Assembly (NCBI GenBank): GCA_016713105.1
Contig: JADJPS010000005.1
Location: 215,051-279,050, forward strand
Direction of reading: 5' to 3'
Source of the DNA: Devosia sp.
GTDB taxonomy: Bacteria; Pseudomonadota; Alphaproteobacteria; Rhizobiales; Devosiaceae
Length of the DNA stretch: 64,000 nt
Positions within the stretch are counted from its first letter, which is position 1; each line of letters begins with the position of its first letter. Positions 26,848 to 36,286 of the stretch are shown here, piece after piece. The notes under the pieces were generated by a model. The model made no database searches, had not been told where the DNA came from, and worked only from the letters and a program-made list of their open reading frames with translations. A program made the translations under genes and the position numbers.

Positions 26848-27279
26848 CTATGCAAGGTCGCGCTCCAGCGCTGCGACAATGCGGTGCAACAGCTCGAGAA
26901 ACTGCTCGCGCTCGGTCGGGGAGAGGTCGGCCACGCTGACCGCGTTGAGCGCCCTGGCGGCGGAGAAGGAGCGGGCGGCCTGCTTCAGTCCGGCCGCCGT
27001 GAGGCTCACCAGCGCGCAGCGCCCGTCCTCTGGATCGGGGCGGCGGACAATCAGCCCGTCTCGTTCCATGCGCGCCAGCGTGTTGGCCATGGTCGGCTGC
27101 TCGACGCCGGCCATCTGCGCCAACTGCTTCTGCGTCAGTGTGCCTCCGTCCTGCAGCGCGAAGAACACCGGCATCGGTCCCGATCCGGAACCTCCCAGCC
27201 GCCGATCGAGGGCACGCGCGAACAGGCGCGCGGCCCAGTTGGTCAGGTATCCGGGAGAAGCGTCGCGATCATAGGTCAT
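26848..27279 (-). CDS. MarR family transcriptional regulator
   Basis: The 143 residues form a MarR winged helix: TLTQKQLAQMAGVEQPTMANTLARMERDGLIVRRPDPEDGR is the helix-turn-helix and wing, with DPEDGR the usual wing tip. MarR dimers repress nearby genes until a small molecule or oxidant releases them. It is divergent from a cytochrome b561 gene, and a palindrome overlaps the promoter between them. One cysteine (CALVSL) follows the wing, so oxidation sensing is possible but not shown. Confidence 0.9.
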   Translation of the reverse strand: MTYDRDASPGYLTNWAARLFARALDRRLGGSGSGPMPVFFALQDGGTLTQKQLAQMAGVEQPTMANTLARMERDGLIVRRPDPEDGRCALVSLTAAGLKQAARSFSAARALNAVSVADLSPTEREQFLELLHRIVAALERDLA

Positions 27280-27288
27280 GTGCCTAGG

Positions 27289-27320
27289 TTGCTACTGAAA
27301 TGCATAGTGCGCTATCTATA
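27289..27320 (+). promoter_or_regulatory. Promoter and imperfect palindrome between marR-type and b561 genes
   Basis: TTGCTA and TATCTA separated by 18 nt look like a -35/-10 pair for the b561 gene. Between them lies ATAGTGCGCTAT (27304-27315), a palindrome with one mismatched pair. A regulator bound there would block the polymerase, fitting the adjacent MarR protein as repressor of itself and the b561 gene. Confidence 0.45.
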
Positions 27321-27354
27321 TCTCGGCTGCCTGGCCACGCAAGGAGAGACCGAC

Positions 27355-27885
27355 ATGGCCCTCAAGAGTAGTTCCGATCGCTATGGTACCGTCGCGATCA
27401 CGATTCCCTGGGTTACGGCGGCGGCCATCGTTGCGCTGATCGTCACCGGCCTGATGGCAGCGGAACAGGCCGATCCGGTGGCCAAGCTCGCCCTGCTGCA
27501 GGCCCATCTACCGCTCGGCACCGGCGTATTGGCGCTCACGCTGCTGCGTATCGTGTGGTGGGCGGTGGCTGACAAGCATCCGGCGTCTGTCACCGGGCAG
27601 TCGCGGGGGCAGGAACTGCTGGCCAAGCTCGTTCACGGCGGACTCTACGTGATCGTGCTGCTGATGGCTGCGAGCGGCATGGCGACGATAGCTCTCTCCG
27701 GGGCGCTTCCCGCGATCCTCCAGGGAACGGCCCTGCCGGACTTCTCGACGGTCGGGCCACGCCTCGTCCACGACATTGGCGGCAAGGTGACATTGCTGCT
27801 GTTCGCAGGCCACGTTGCCGCGGCGCTCTGGCATCAGGTGATCCGCAGGGACCGCATCATGGCGCGGATGGGTGTGGGGCGCTGA
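27355..27885 (+). CDS. Cytochrome b561-type membrane protein
   Basis: Four membrane helices in 176 residues with conserved-looking histidines: LLQAHLPLGTG in helix 2, LLAKLVHGGLYVIV in helix 3 and LLFAGHVAAALWHQVIRRD in helix 4. This matches the bacterial cytochrome b561 (CybB) family, which binds two b haems and passes electrons from quinol; E. coli CybB oxidises quinol with superoxide. AAGGAGA precedes the ATG. The partner MarR regulator suggests induction by stress. The gene ends 62 bp from rplI, with a shared terminator between. Confidence 0.88.
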   Translation: MALKSSSDRYGTVAITIPWVTAAAIVALIVTGLMAAEQADPVAKLALLQAHLPLGTGVLALTLLRIVWWAVADKHPASVTGQSRGQELLAKLVHGGLYVIVLLMAASGMATIALSGALPAILQGTALPDFSTVGPRLVHDIGGKVTLLLFAGHVAAALWHQVIRRDRIMARMGVGR

Positions 27886-27900
27886 AAGGCACAAAGCAAA

Positions 27901-27925
27901 GGCCGGGATCGCTCCCGGCCTTCGG
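27901..27925. terminator. Bidirectional terminator between b561 gene and rplI
   Basis: The perfect 8-bp stem GGCCGGGA-TCGC-TCCCGGCC lies between two convergent genes. On the rplI strand it is followed by TTTGCTTTG, a good T-rich tail; on the b561 strand only by TT. It most likely ends the rpsF-rpsR-rplI transcript. Confidence 0.75.
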
Positions 27926-27946
27926 CATGTCAGCGGATCGGCCCGC

Positions 27947-28516
27947 TCACTCTTCCGATGTGTCGAGATCGGCGGTGGCTTCAGCCTGGCCGGCGAGGAA
28001 CGCCTCGTTCGCTTCGTCACCATAGTTGATTGCCGTCAGGTCCTCGCCCTTCGACTGGCGCGCCGCTTCATCCTCGGAGCGGGCGACATTGACACTGACG
28101 GTGACTGCGACTTCGGCGTGCAGGTGCAGCGCCACGGTGTGGACTCCGACCGTCTTGATCGGGTTCGCCAGGTCGACCTGCGAGCGGGCGACGGTGAAGC
28201 CGTCGGCCGCGAGGGCATCGGCGACGTCACGCGACGACACCGAGCCGTACAGCTGGCCGGTTTCGCCGGCCTGCCGGATGATGACCACCGACTTGCCGTT
28301 GAGGCCGGAGGCGATGCCGGCAGCGGCCTCGCGGCGCTCCTGGTTGCGCTTTTCGATATCGGCGCGGTCGCGGGCGAACTTGTGGCGGTTGGCCTCGCTG
28401 GCACGCAGCGCCTTGCCCTGCGGCAACAGATAGTTGCGGGCGTAGCCGTCCTTGACGGTGACTTCGTCGCCGATATGGCCGGTCCGGCCCACGCGCTCGA
28501 GCAGAATGACTTTCAT
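27947..28516 (-). CDS. rplI: 50S ribosomal protein L9
   Basis: L9 binds 23S rRNA and helps hold reading frame. The start MKVILLERVGRTGHIGDEVTVKDGYARNYLLPQGKA is the family signature. The product is 189 residues, longer than the E. coli form because of an acidic C-terminal extension (GDEANEAFLAGQAEATADLDTSEE), which is common in Rhizobiales. It is the last gene of the rpsF-rpsR-rplI operon. Confidence 0.97.
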   Translation of the reverse strand: MKVILLERVGRTGHIGDEVTVKDGYARNYLLPQGKALRASEANRHKFARDRADIEKRNQERREAAAGIASGLNGKSVVIIRQAGETGQLYGSVSSRDVADALAADGFTVARSQVDLANPIKTVGVHTVALHLHAEVAVTVSVNVARSEDEAARQSKGEDLTAINYGDEANEAFLAGQAEATADLDTSEE

Positions 28517-28597
28517 GACTTCTTCCTGTGCTGTCCTGCCTCGAAGGCAGTTAGGAGCGGCCGACCATCGGCCAATCCAGCCAATCCCAACCCGCCC

Positions 28598-28852
28598 TTA
28601 CTGGACGGCGTAGGGCATGATGCCGATGAAGCGGGCGCGCTTGATGGCACGGGCCAGTTCGCGCTGCTTGAGCGCGGAGACGGCGGTGATGCGCGAGGGG
28701 ACGATCTTGCCGCGCTCGGACACATAGCGCTGCAGCAGGCGCACATCCTTGTAGTCGATCTTGGGCGCGTTCGGGCCCGAGAACGGGCAGGTCTTGCGAC
28801 GGCGCTGGAACGGACGGCGGGCGGTGGTGGTGGTCAGGTCCTTGATGGCCAT
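28598..28852 (-). CDS. rpsR: 30S ribosomal protein S18
   Basis: S18 forms a heterodimer with S6 on the platform of the small subunit. The 84 residues include the signature FPARRRKTCPFS-like RRRKTCPFSG, IDYKDVRLLQRYVSERGKIVPSRIT and KQRELARAIKRAR. It lies 19 bp after rpsF, as expected for partners made together. Confidence 0.97.
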   Translation of the reverse strand: MAIKDLTTTTARRPFQRRRKTCPFSGPNAPKIDYKDVRLLQRYVSERGKIVPSRITAVSALKQRELARAIKRARFIGIMPYAVQ

Positions 28853-28871
28853 GTCACTCTATCCTTTTCGA

Positions 28872-29288
28872 TCAGAACCGGCGGGGCGGACGACGGTCGC
28901 CGCGGTCGAAGCCGCCGCGGTCGCCGCGCGGGCCACCCGGACGGTCGCCGCGCTCGTCGTCGCGGTCACGCTTCTGCATCATCGCCGAGGGCCCTTCCTC
29001 AAGCGCGTCGACGCGGATGGTCATGAAACGCAGGATGTCTTCGTTGATGCTCATCTGGCGTTCCATCTCGGCCACGGCCTGATGCGGAGCGTCGATGTTG
29101 AGCAGGGTATAGTGAGCCTTGCGGTTCTTCTTGATGCGGTACGAGAGCGACTTGAGCCCCCAGTACTCGTTCTTGGTGACCTTGCCGCCGCCTTCGGTGA
29201 TCACACCGGTGAGCGCCGCGGTCATTTCCTCGACCTGTGTCGGGGACACATCCTGGCGGGCCAGGAAGATATGCTCGTAAAGGGCCAT
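28872..29288 (-). CDS. rpsF: 30S ribosomal protein S6
   Basis: S6 pairs with S18. The 138-residue product has the normal core (MALYEHIFLARQDVSPTQVEE, YWGLKSLSYRIKKNRKAHY, then NEDILRFMTIRVD) and a C-terminal tail rich in Arg, Gly and Asp (DRGDRRPPRRF) typical of alphaproteobacteria. ATG 29288 is used; reading further upstream gives unrelated residues. The 278-bp leader up to the dehydratase gene holds a small hairpin but no recognised S6:S18 RNA motif. Confidence 0.96.
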   Translation of the reverse strand: MALYEHIFLARQDVSPTQVEEMTAALTGVITEGGGKVTKNEYWGLKSLSYRIKKNRKAHYTLLNIDAPHQAVAEMERQMSINEDILRFMTIRVDALEEGPSAMMQKRDRDDERGDRPGGPRGDRGGFDRGDRRPPRRF

Positions 29289-29407
29289 AAGCGCCTTCCT
29301 TGTTGTTGCTTCACAACGCAATCAGTCGGCGCGGAGCCCCTTTGAAGCCGGAAAGGCACCAAAGCAGTCTTCTAAAGAGCGGGAACACGGGAGGACGGGC
29401 GAACCCT

Positions 29408-29424
29408 GTCTGGCAACACCAGAC
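29408..29424 (-). other. Small stem-loop in the rpsF leader region
   Basis: GTCTGG and CCAGAC form a perfect 6-bp stem around a 5-nt loop, about 120 nt upstream of the rpsF ATG. It could belong to an autoregulatory leader, but I cannot match it to the known S6:S18 motif. The rest of 29289-29566 holds nothing I can name apart from presumed promoters for rpsF and the dehydratase. Confidence 0.3.
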
Positions 29425-29566
29425 CCTCCGTTCAGCCCCCGGCCGAACGAATGCGAGCTGGGCTATAGGGGAAACCCGTGCCGAACGCAAGCATCGAGGC
29501 GGTGTCGAGCCTCTTCCGTTCCGCCGCATCGCCGTGGGAATGTGCACCAACCTTGGAAGATGAATC

Positions 29567-30511
29567 ATGACCCAGAACCAGCCGCACCCCGATCGCCACT
29601 CCATCCGGGCCGCCGAGGCGGCGATCCGGCCATATGTCCGGCGCACCCCGGTCTTTGCCGTGTCCGCTGCCGACTTCGGGCTGAGCGGCACCGACCTGAA
29701 CTTCAAGCTTGAGTTCATGCAGCATTCCGGGACCTTCAAGGCGCGCGGGGCGTTCACCAACCTGCTGCTGCGCGAAGGGGCGGAGCGCGGCGTGGTCGCC
29801 GCCTCGGGCGGCAATCATGGCGCGGCGGTGGCGTTCGCGGCCATGCGGCTGGGGATCAAGGCGCACATCTACGTGCCGAAGATCTCCTCTCCGGCCAAGA
29901 TCGCGCGGATCAAGCAGTATGGCGCCGATATCGTGGTGGGCGGCGACACTTACCCCGATGCCCTCGCGGCAAGCCGCGGTTTTGCCCGTGAGCACGGGCT
30001 ACTCGAGGCGCATGCCTATGATGCATTCGAGACACTGAGCGGGCAGGGGACAGTGGGGCTGGAATGGGAGCAGCAGGCCCCGGAACTCGATACGCTGCTG
30101 GTCGCGGTCGGCGGCGGCGGACTGATCGGCGGCATCGCGACCTGGTACGAGGGGCGGGTACGGATCATAGGGGTCGAGCCCGAGAACGCGCCCACCCTGA
30201 CGCGGGCGCTCAAGGCCGGAGAGCCAGTTGACGTGCCCGTGAGCGGGATTGCCGCCGACAGCCTCGGCGCCCGCCGCATCGGCGAGCTGAGCTTTGCACA
30301 ACGGCAGCATATCGCCGGCACCACTCTGGTGACCGACGAGGCAATCGTTGCCGCGCAGAGAACGATCTGGGACGTACTGCGGGTGGTGGCGGAACCCGGC
30401 GGCGCCGCGGCGATGGCTGCGCTGCTCTTCGGCCGCTATGTGCCACAACCGGGCGAGAAGGTCGGGGTGCTGCTGTGCGGGGCCAATACGACGGCGGTGA
30501 CGTTCGCTTAG
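29567..30511 (+). CDS. PLP-dependent threonine/serine dehydratase
   Basis: The 314-residue protein is a fold-type II PLP enzyme of the threonine dehydratase/serine racemase branch. The PLP lysine is in SGTFKARGAF, the phosphate-binding loops are ASGGNHGAAVAFA and VGGGGLIGG, and FELKFEFMQ-like residues lead in. It lacks the C-terminal regulatory ACT domain of biosynthetic IlvA, so it is more probably catabolic or a racemase-like enzyme. The ATG follows GGAAGA. It is divergent from rpsF. Confidence 0.88.
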   Translation: MTQNQPHPDRHSIRAAEAAIRPYVRRTPVFAVSAADFGLSGTDLNFKLEFMQHSGTFKARGAFTNLLLREGAERGVVAASGGNHGAAVAFAAMRLGIKAHIYVPKISSPAKIARIKQYGADIVVGGDTYPDALAASRGFAREHGLLEAHAYDAFETLSGQGTVGLEWEQQAPELDTLLVAVGGGGLIGGIATWYEGRVRIIGVEPENAPTLTRALKAGEPVDVPVSGIAADSLGARRIGELSFAQRQHIAGTTLVTDEAIVAAQRTIWDVLRVVAEPGGAAAMAALLFGRYVPQPGEKVGVLLCGANTTAVTFA

Positions 30512-30526
30512 CCCGCGCCCGGTCGA

Positions 30527-30559
30527 GCGCAGGCCTGCCAGAACGGATGCGCAGGCCTG
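30527..30559. promoter_or_regulatory. Two CAGGCCTG palindromes 22 bp apart upstream of fabD
   Basis: The 11-bp sequence GCGCAGGCCTG occurs at 30527-30537 and again at 30549-30559, and each copy contains the 8-bp palindrome CAGGCCTG. The 22-bp period is close to two helical turns, which puts both sites on one face of the DNA. A TTGACT (-35-like) begins six bases later. This is a good candidate for a pair of operator sites controlling the fab genes. Confidence 0.5.
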
Positions 30560-30669
30560 GCGCCTTGACTTTGCCATCCCCCACAGGCAAACGCCGCCCC
30601 AACTGGACGCCCGTCCGGGCCGGGCTTAGGCTTGCCCCTCAAGACAGAGAACTGACGGCGGAGGCCTTC

Positions 30670-31620
30670 GTGACCAAGCGTGCATTCACCTTTCCCGGCC
30701 AGGGCAGCCAGGCTGTCGGCATGGGCAAGGATCTGGCCGATACCTACCAGCAGGCGCGGAACGTCTTCGCCGAGGTGGACGACGCGCTTGGCCAGAAGCT
30801 CTCGAAGCTGATGTTCGAGGGGCCGGACGAGACGCTGCGGCTGACCGAAAACGCCCAACCGGCGCTGATGGCCGTTTCGGTGGCGGTGACGCGGGTGCTC
30901 GAAAGCCGCGACTTCGCGTTGAGGGATCGCGCTGCCTATGTCGCTGGGCACTCGCTGGGCGAATACTCGGCCCTCGCGGCGGCCGGGGCCTTCAGCCTCG
31001 CCGACGCGGCACGGCTGCTGAAGACCCGCGGCCAGGCGATGCAGCAGGCCGTGCCGGTGGGAGAGGGCGCCATGGCAGCGATCCTCGGGCTCGACCTTGA
31101 GACGGTGGAGATGATCTGTGCGGAGGCGGCCGCGGGTGAGGTCTGCGGGCTCGCCAACGACAATGCGCCGGGCCAGGTAGTGATCTCCGGCAACCTCGCC
31201 GCGGTGAACCGCGCCATCGATCTCCTGAAGGCGGCTGGCGCCAAGCGGGCCCTGCCGCTGCCGGTCAGCGCGCCGTTCCACTGTGCCCTGATGCAACCCG
31301 CCGCAGAGGCCATGCGTGCCGCACTGGACAAGGTGGTGGTGCATACTCCGGTCGTGCCGGTGGTGGCGAACGTGCTTGCCGCGCCGATTTCTGATCCGGT
31401 CGAGATCAGGAGGCGGCTGGTCGAGCAGGTAACCGGCCGGGTCCGCTGGACCGAATGCGTCAATTGGCTGACGGGAGCCGGCGGCGTGACGCAACTGGTT
31501 GAACTGGGCGCAGGCAAGGTGCTGAGCGGACTGGCCAAGCGCATCGCGCCGGATGTTCCGGCGGTTTCGGTCGCTACCTCCGCGGATGTGGACGCGTTTC
31601 TGGCGAGTATCGCCGCCTAG
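30670..31620 (+). CDS. fabD: Malonyl-CoA:ACP transacylase
   Basis: FabD loads malonyl groups onto acyl carrier protein for fatty-acid elongation. The 316 residues show FTFPGQGSQAVGMG at the start, the nucleophile Ser in GHSLGEYSAL, and the catalytic His in SAPFHCALM. The start is GTG at 30670, with GGAGG seven bases before it. It begins the run fabD-fabG-acpP-fabF. Confidence 0.96.
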   Translation: MTKRAFTFPGQGSQAVGMGKDLADTYQQARNVFAEVDDALGQKLSKLMFEGPDETLRLTENAQPALMAVSVAVTRVLESRDFALRDRAAYVAGHSLGEYSALAAAGAFSLADAARLLKTRGQAMQQAVPVGEGAMAAILGLDLETVEMICAEAAAGEVCGLANDNAPGQVVISGNLAAVNRAIDLLKAAGAKRALPLPVSAPFHCALMQPAAEAMRAALDKVVVHTPVVPVVANVLAAPISDPVEIRRRLVEQVTGRVRWTECVNWLTGAGGVTQLVELGAGKVLSGLAKRIAPDVPAVSVATSADVDAFLASIAA

Positions 31621-31671
31621 GGGCAGTCCGCCACCCATCAATTGAATCAGACTCTGCAAAGGAGCCGCCAA

Positions 31672-32412
31672 ATGTTTGATCTTTCTGGAAAACGCGCCCT
31701 TGTTACCGGCGCCTCGGGCGGCATCGGGCGCGAGATCGCCAAGGCGCTGGCCGGTGCGGGGGCACGTGTCGCTCTGAGCGGCACCCGGGTCGGTGCGCTC
31801 GAGGACACGCGGGCGCTGCTGGGTGGCGGCGACCACCCGATCGTGCCGTGCAACCTCTCCGACCTCAATGCGGTCGACCACCTGGTCCCCGAGGCCGAGA
31901 AGGCGCTCGGCGGCATCGACATCCTCGTCAACAATGCCGGCATGACGCGCGACAACCTGTTCATGCGCATGAAGGACGAAGAGTGGGACGAGGTGCTGGC
32001 GGTGAACCTCACTGCCGCGTTCCACCTGACGCGCGCGGTGCTGCGGGGCATGATGAAGCAGCGCTTCGGCCGCATCATCGGCATCACTTCGGTGGTCGGC
32101 GTCGTCGGCAATCCGGGTCAGGGCAACTACGCGGCGTCGAAGGCCGGACTGATCGGCATGAGCAAGGCGCTGGCCTATGAGGTCGCCTCGCGCAGCATCA
32201 CCGTCAACACGGTGGCCCCCGGCTTCATCGGCTCCGCCATGACGGATGAACTCAATGACAAGCAGCGCGAGAGCATTCTCGCCAAGGTTCCGGCCGGCAG
32301 ACTGGGCAACGCCGACGAGGTGGCCGCCGCCGTCGTGTTCCTGGCCTCGAACGAGGCCGGCTACATCACCGGCCACACGCTCAATGTCAACGGCGGCATG
32401 GTGATGCTCTGA
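31672..32412 (+). CDS. fabG: 3-oxoacyl-ACP reductase
   Basis: FabG reduces 3-ketoacyl-ACP with NADPH. The 246-residue SDR has TGASGGIG as cofactor loop, NNAGMTRDNLFMRMKDEEWD (a FabG-specific stretch), catalytic Ser in GITSVVGV and YAASK. AAGGAG precedes the ATG at 31672. The loop after the active site reads APGFIGSAMTDELND, where related enzymes have FIETAMTD. It is 51 bp after fabD and before acpP, as expected. Confidence 0.96.
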   Translation: MFDLSGKRALVTGASGGIGREIAKALAGAGARVALSGTRVGALEDTRALLGGGDHPIVPCNLSDLNAVDHLVPEAEKALGGIDILVNNAGMTRDNLFMRMKDEEWDEVLAVNLTAAFHLTRAVLRGMMKQRFGRIIGITSVVGVVGNPGQGNYAASKAGLIGMSKALAYEVASRSITVNTVAPGFIGSAMTDELNDKQRESILAKVPAGRLGNADEVAAAVVFLASNEAGYITGHTLNVNGGMVML

Positions 32413-32510
32413 GACGTACGCTCCAAGCTGGGGAAACCCGTCTGGGGGGAATATGGCAAAGGGCGGGGAAGTGTGTTACGTCCGCCGCTGATTTCGGGCA
32501 TGGCCGACCC

Positions 32511-32539
32511 TTGCAGGGGTCTTGAACCGCGCCTACAGT
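32511..32539 (+). promoter_or_regulatory. Probable sigma70 promoter for acpP
   Basis: TTGCAG and TACAGT are separated by exactly 17 nt, about 100 nt upstream of the acpP ATG. acpP is normally expressed far above its neighbours, so its own promoter is expected. The rest of the 230-bp gap after fabG holds no gene. Confidence 0.55.
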
Positions 32540-32642
32540 CGGCCGCGAACGGCGGCAGGTTCACGGGAGTTGGGCAGGTTCCAGCGCCTTGCGGCCGAAT
32601 ACGAAACGAAACAAAGCAGTCTGGGAACAAGGGAAGTCAAAT

Positions 32643-32879
32643 ATGAGCGATATCGCTGATCGCGTCCGCAAGATCGTGGTCGAACACCTCAACGTCGATG
32701 CGGAGAAGGTCGTCGATAAGGCCAGCTTCATCGATGACCTGGGCGCCGACTCGCTCGATCAGGTCGAACTCGTCATGGCTTTCGAGGAAGAGTTCAACGT
32801 CGAGATCCCGGACGATGCGGCGGAATCGATCCAGACCTTCGGCGATGCCGTCGCCTACCTGACCAAGGCCGTCGGCTAA
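32643..32879 (+). CDS. acpP: Acyl carrier protein
   Basis: The 78-residue acidic protein carries growing fatty acyl chains on a phosphopantetheine arm attached to the Ser of GADSLDQVEL. The sequence IADRVRKIVVEHLNVDAEKV and EEFNVEIPDDAAE is standard. AAGGGAAG lies before the ATG. It is followed after 27 bp by fabF. Confidence 0.97.
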   Translation: MSDIADRVRKIVVEHLNVDAEKVVDKASFIDDLGADSLDQVELVMAFEEEFNVEIPDDAAESIQTFGDAVAYLTKAVG

Positions 32880-32906
32880 GCGCCGACCCGATACGGCTCG
32901 TCTTCG

Positions 32907-34175
<1,269 letters not shown>

Positions 34176-34257
34176 CCCGACACCGCTCGGGGGCGCGGGT
34201 GAGGCCTCCCAGTCCTGCACCGAGGCCCAGAGCCCGTCCGAGGGGAGCATTCAACCG

Positions 34258-35394
34258 ATGGCGAACGAGCGGAACGACAAGAAGAGCAAGCGGCGCCGGC
34301 GCGGCGGGCTCGTCGACATCATCAACGGCCTGCTGATGCTGGTGGTGCTCGGCATGCTCGGCCTGGTCGGGGTCTTCCTGTACGGCGCCAGCCAGTTCTA
34401 TCAGGCCGGCGTGGTCAAGGCCGACACCAACTTCACAGTGGAAAGAGGCTCCTCGGTGCTGACGACCGCGCGGCGCCTCGAGGAACAGGGGCTGATTCCA
34501 CAGGACCAGATACTGCCGTCGGAATGGCTGTTCTGGGCCGGCGCACGGGCGCTCAAGAAGGAGAACGACATCAAGGCCGGGGTCTATGCGCTCAGGGCAA
34601 ATTCGTCGATGTCGGACATTCTGATCGAGATCACCGAGGGCAAGCCACTCGACTTCTTCGTCAATGTCATCCCCGGCGACACCTCGTTCCAGGTGGCCGA
34701 GCGACTCAACCAGCAGAACCCCAACCTCTCGGGGGATCCCGTTGTGCTGCCGTCGGAAGGTTCCCTGCTCGCCATCCGATATGACTACTTCCCCGGCGAC
34801 AGCCGCCAATCCGTGCTCGACAAGATGCAGGCAGCGATGAAGGACCGGCTCGATGCCATCTGGCAGGGCCGCGACACCCGCATCGACGATGTCATCAAGT
34901 CGCCGGCCGACCTCGTGACGCTGGCCTCCATCGTCGAGAAGGAGACGGGTCTCGAAACCGAGCGGCCGCAGGTTGCGGCGGTGTTCATTAACCGGCTGCG
35001 CAAGAACATGCGGCTGCAGACCGATCCGACGGTGCTGTACGGGGTGACCGAAGGCAAGTCGGTGCTCAGCCGCGGTCCGACCTCTGCTGAACTCAAGCAG
35101 AAGACCGCCTACAACACCTACCAGATCGACGGCCTGCCGCCAGGGCCGATCGCCAATCCCGGAGAGGAAGCGCTCAAGGCCGTGGCGCACCCGGCGGAAA
35201 CCAAGGACCTCTACTTCGTTGCCAAGAGCGCCAACCCGGCCGACGGGCACCTGTTTGCCGAGACCTACGCCCAGCACCGCAAGAACGTCAGCGCGTACCG
35301 CAAGGCGGCGGCCGAGGCCGAGTCCGAGGCCGCCAAGGAAGCACTCGAAGCCGAAGCCGCAAAGGACGCCGGCGAAGCAGTCGAGACGCAGTGA
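34258..35394 (+). CDS. mltG: Endolytic peptidoglycan transglycosylase MltG
   Basis: MltG cuts nascent glycan strands at the inner membrane and so sets their length. The 378-residue protein has a basic cytoplasmic start (KKSKRRRRGG), one membrane helix at about residues 22-45, a LysM-like region and the YceG catalytic domain, with Glu in LASIVEKETG and then RLQTDP-like MRLQTDPTVLYG. The tail is rich in Ala and Glu. Its stop overlaps the yicC-family start codon (TGATG), so the two are coupled. Confidence 0.93.
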   Translation: MANERNDKKSKRRRRGGLVDIINGLLMLVVLGMLGLVGVFLYGASQFYQAGVVKADTNFTVERGSSVLTTARRLEEQGLIPQDQILPSEWLFWAGARALKKENDIKAGVYALRANSSMSDILIEITEGKPLDFFVNVIPGDTSFQVAERLNQQNPNLSGDPVVLPSEGSLLAIRYDYFPGDSRQSVLDKMQAAMKDRLDAIWQGRDTRIDDVIKSPADLVTLASIVEKETGLETERPQVAAVFINRLRKNMRLQTDPTVLYGVTEGKSVLSRGPTSAELKQKTAYNTYQIDGLPPGPIANPGEEALKAVAHPAETKDLYFVAKSANPADGHLFAETYAQHRKNVSAYRKAAAEAESEAAKEALEAEAAKDAGEAVETQ

Positions 35395-36284
35395 TGGCCG
35401 CGCTGGCCAGCATGACCGGCTACGGCCGGGCTTCGGGGAGCCTGCCCGGCATCGCCTTCGTGGTCGAGATCAAGTCGGTCAACGGCCGCGGCCTCGACAT
35501 GCGCATGCGTCTGGCACCGGGCCTCGATGCGCTCGAAAGCGAGATCAGGCGCCGCATCGGCAAGGCCATCACTCGCGGTTCCCTGACGGTCTCTGCCAGC
35601 GTTGACCGCGAAGGTGCGGCAGGGCGGGTGGTCGTCAACCATCAGGCGCTCGAAGCAGCATTGGAGGGGTTAATGTGGCTAGACGGGCGGGTCGATGCGG
35701 CCCGTCCCAGCCTTGACGGAATTCTCGGGCTGAAGGGCGTGCTCGAGCAACACGAGGCCCTGCTATCGGCCGACGAGGAGGAGGCATTGAGCGCGGCCAT
35801 CCTCGCAGCCGTGGACCGCGCCGTTGCGGCGCTGGTGGCAGCGCGGGCCGAGGAGGGCGCGCGGATCGCCCAGGTGCTCGCCGACCGGATCGACGAGATC
35901 GCCGCACTTGCCGAGGCGGCTGAGCGCCACCCGGGGCGGAGCCGCGACACCGTGCTGGCGCGACTGCGTCAGCAGCTTGCCGAACTGGTCGAAGTGGGCA
36001 CGGGCATTGCCGAGGAGCGCCTGGCGCAGGAGGCGGTGCTGCTCGCCACCAAGGCCGACATCCGCGAGGAACTCGACCGGTTGGTGGTCCATGTCGCGGC
36101 GGCGCGGCAACTGGTTGTCGCTGGCGGCCCCGTCGGCCGCAAGCTCGACTTCCTGTCACAGGAATTTAACCGCGAGGCGAATACTCTGTGCTCAAAGTCC
36201 GCTGACGTGGCGCTGACCGCCATCGGACTGGACCTCAAGGCGGTGATCGACCAACTGCGCGAGCAGATTCAGAACATCGAGTGA
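35394..36284 (+). CDS. YicC family endoribonuclease
   Basis: The 296-residue protein has the YicC N-terminus (MTGYGRASG, EIKSVNGRGLDMRMRLAPGL) and the DUF1732 C-terminus (EEGARIAQVLADRI, then GRKLDFLSQEFNREANTLCSKS). YicC-type proteins are recently recognised RNases that act on small RNAs. The ATG at 35394 shares its A with the mltG stop. An ATG at 35412 is an alternative start. The gene lies directly before gmk, a conserved pair. Confidence 0.92.
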   Translation: MAALASMTGYGRASGSLPGIAFVVEIKSVNGRGLDMRMRLAPGLDALESEIRRRIGKAITRGSLTVSASVDREGAAGRVVVNHQALEAALEGLMWLDGRVDAARPSLDGILGLKGVLEQHEALLSADEEEALSAAILAAVDRAVAALVAARAEEGARIAQVLADRIDEIAALAEAAERHPGRSRDTVLARLRQQLAELVEVGTGIAEERLAQEAVLLATKADIREELDRLVVHVAAARQLVVAGGPVGRKLDFLSQEFNREANTLCSKSADVALTAIGLDLKAVIDQLREQIQNIE

Positions 36285-36286
36285 AC

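Noticed and set aside
29289..29470. S6:S18 ribosomal leader RNA upstream of rpsF
   Set aside because: Only one small hairpin was found, and the conserved bulge sequence could not be placed.
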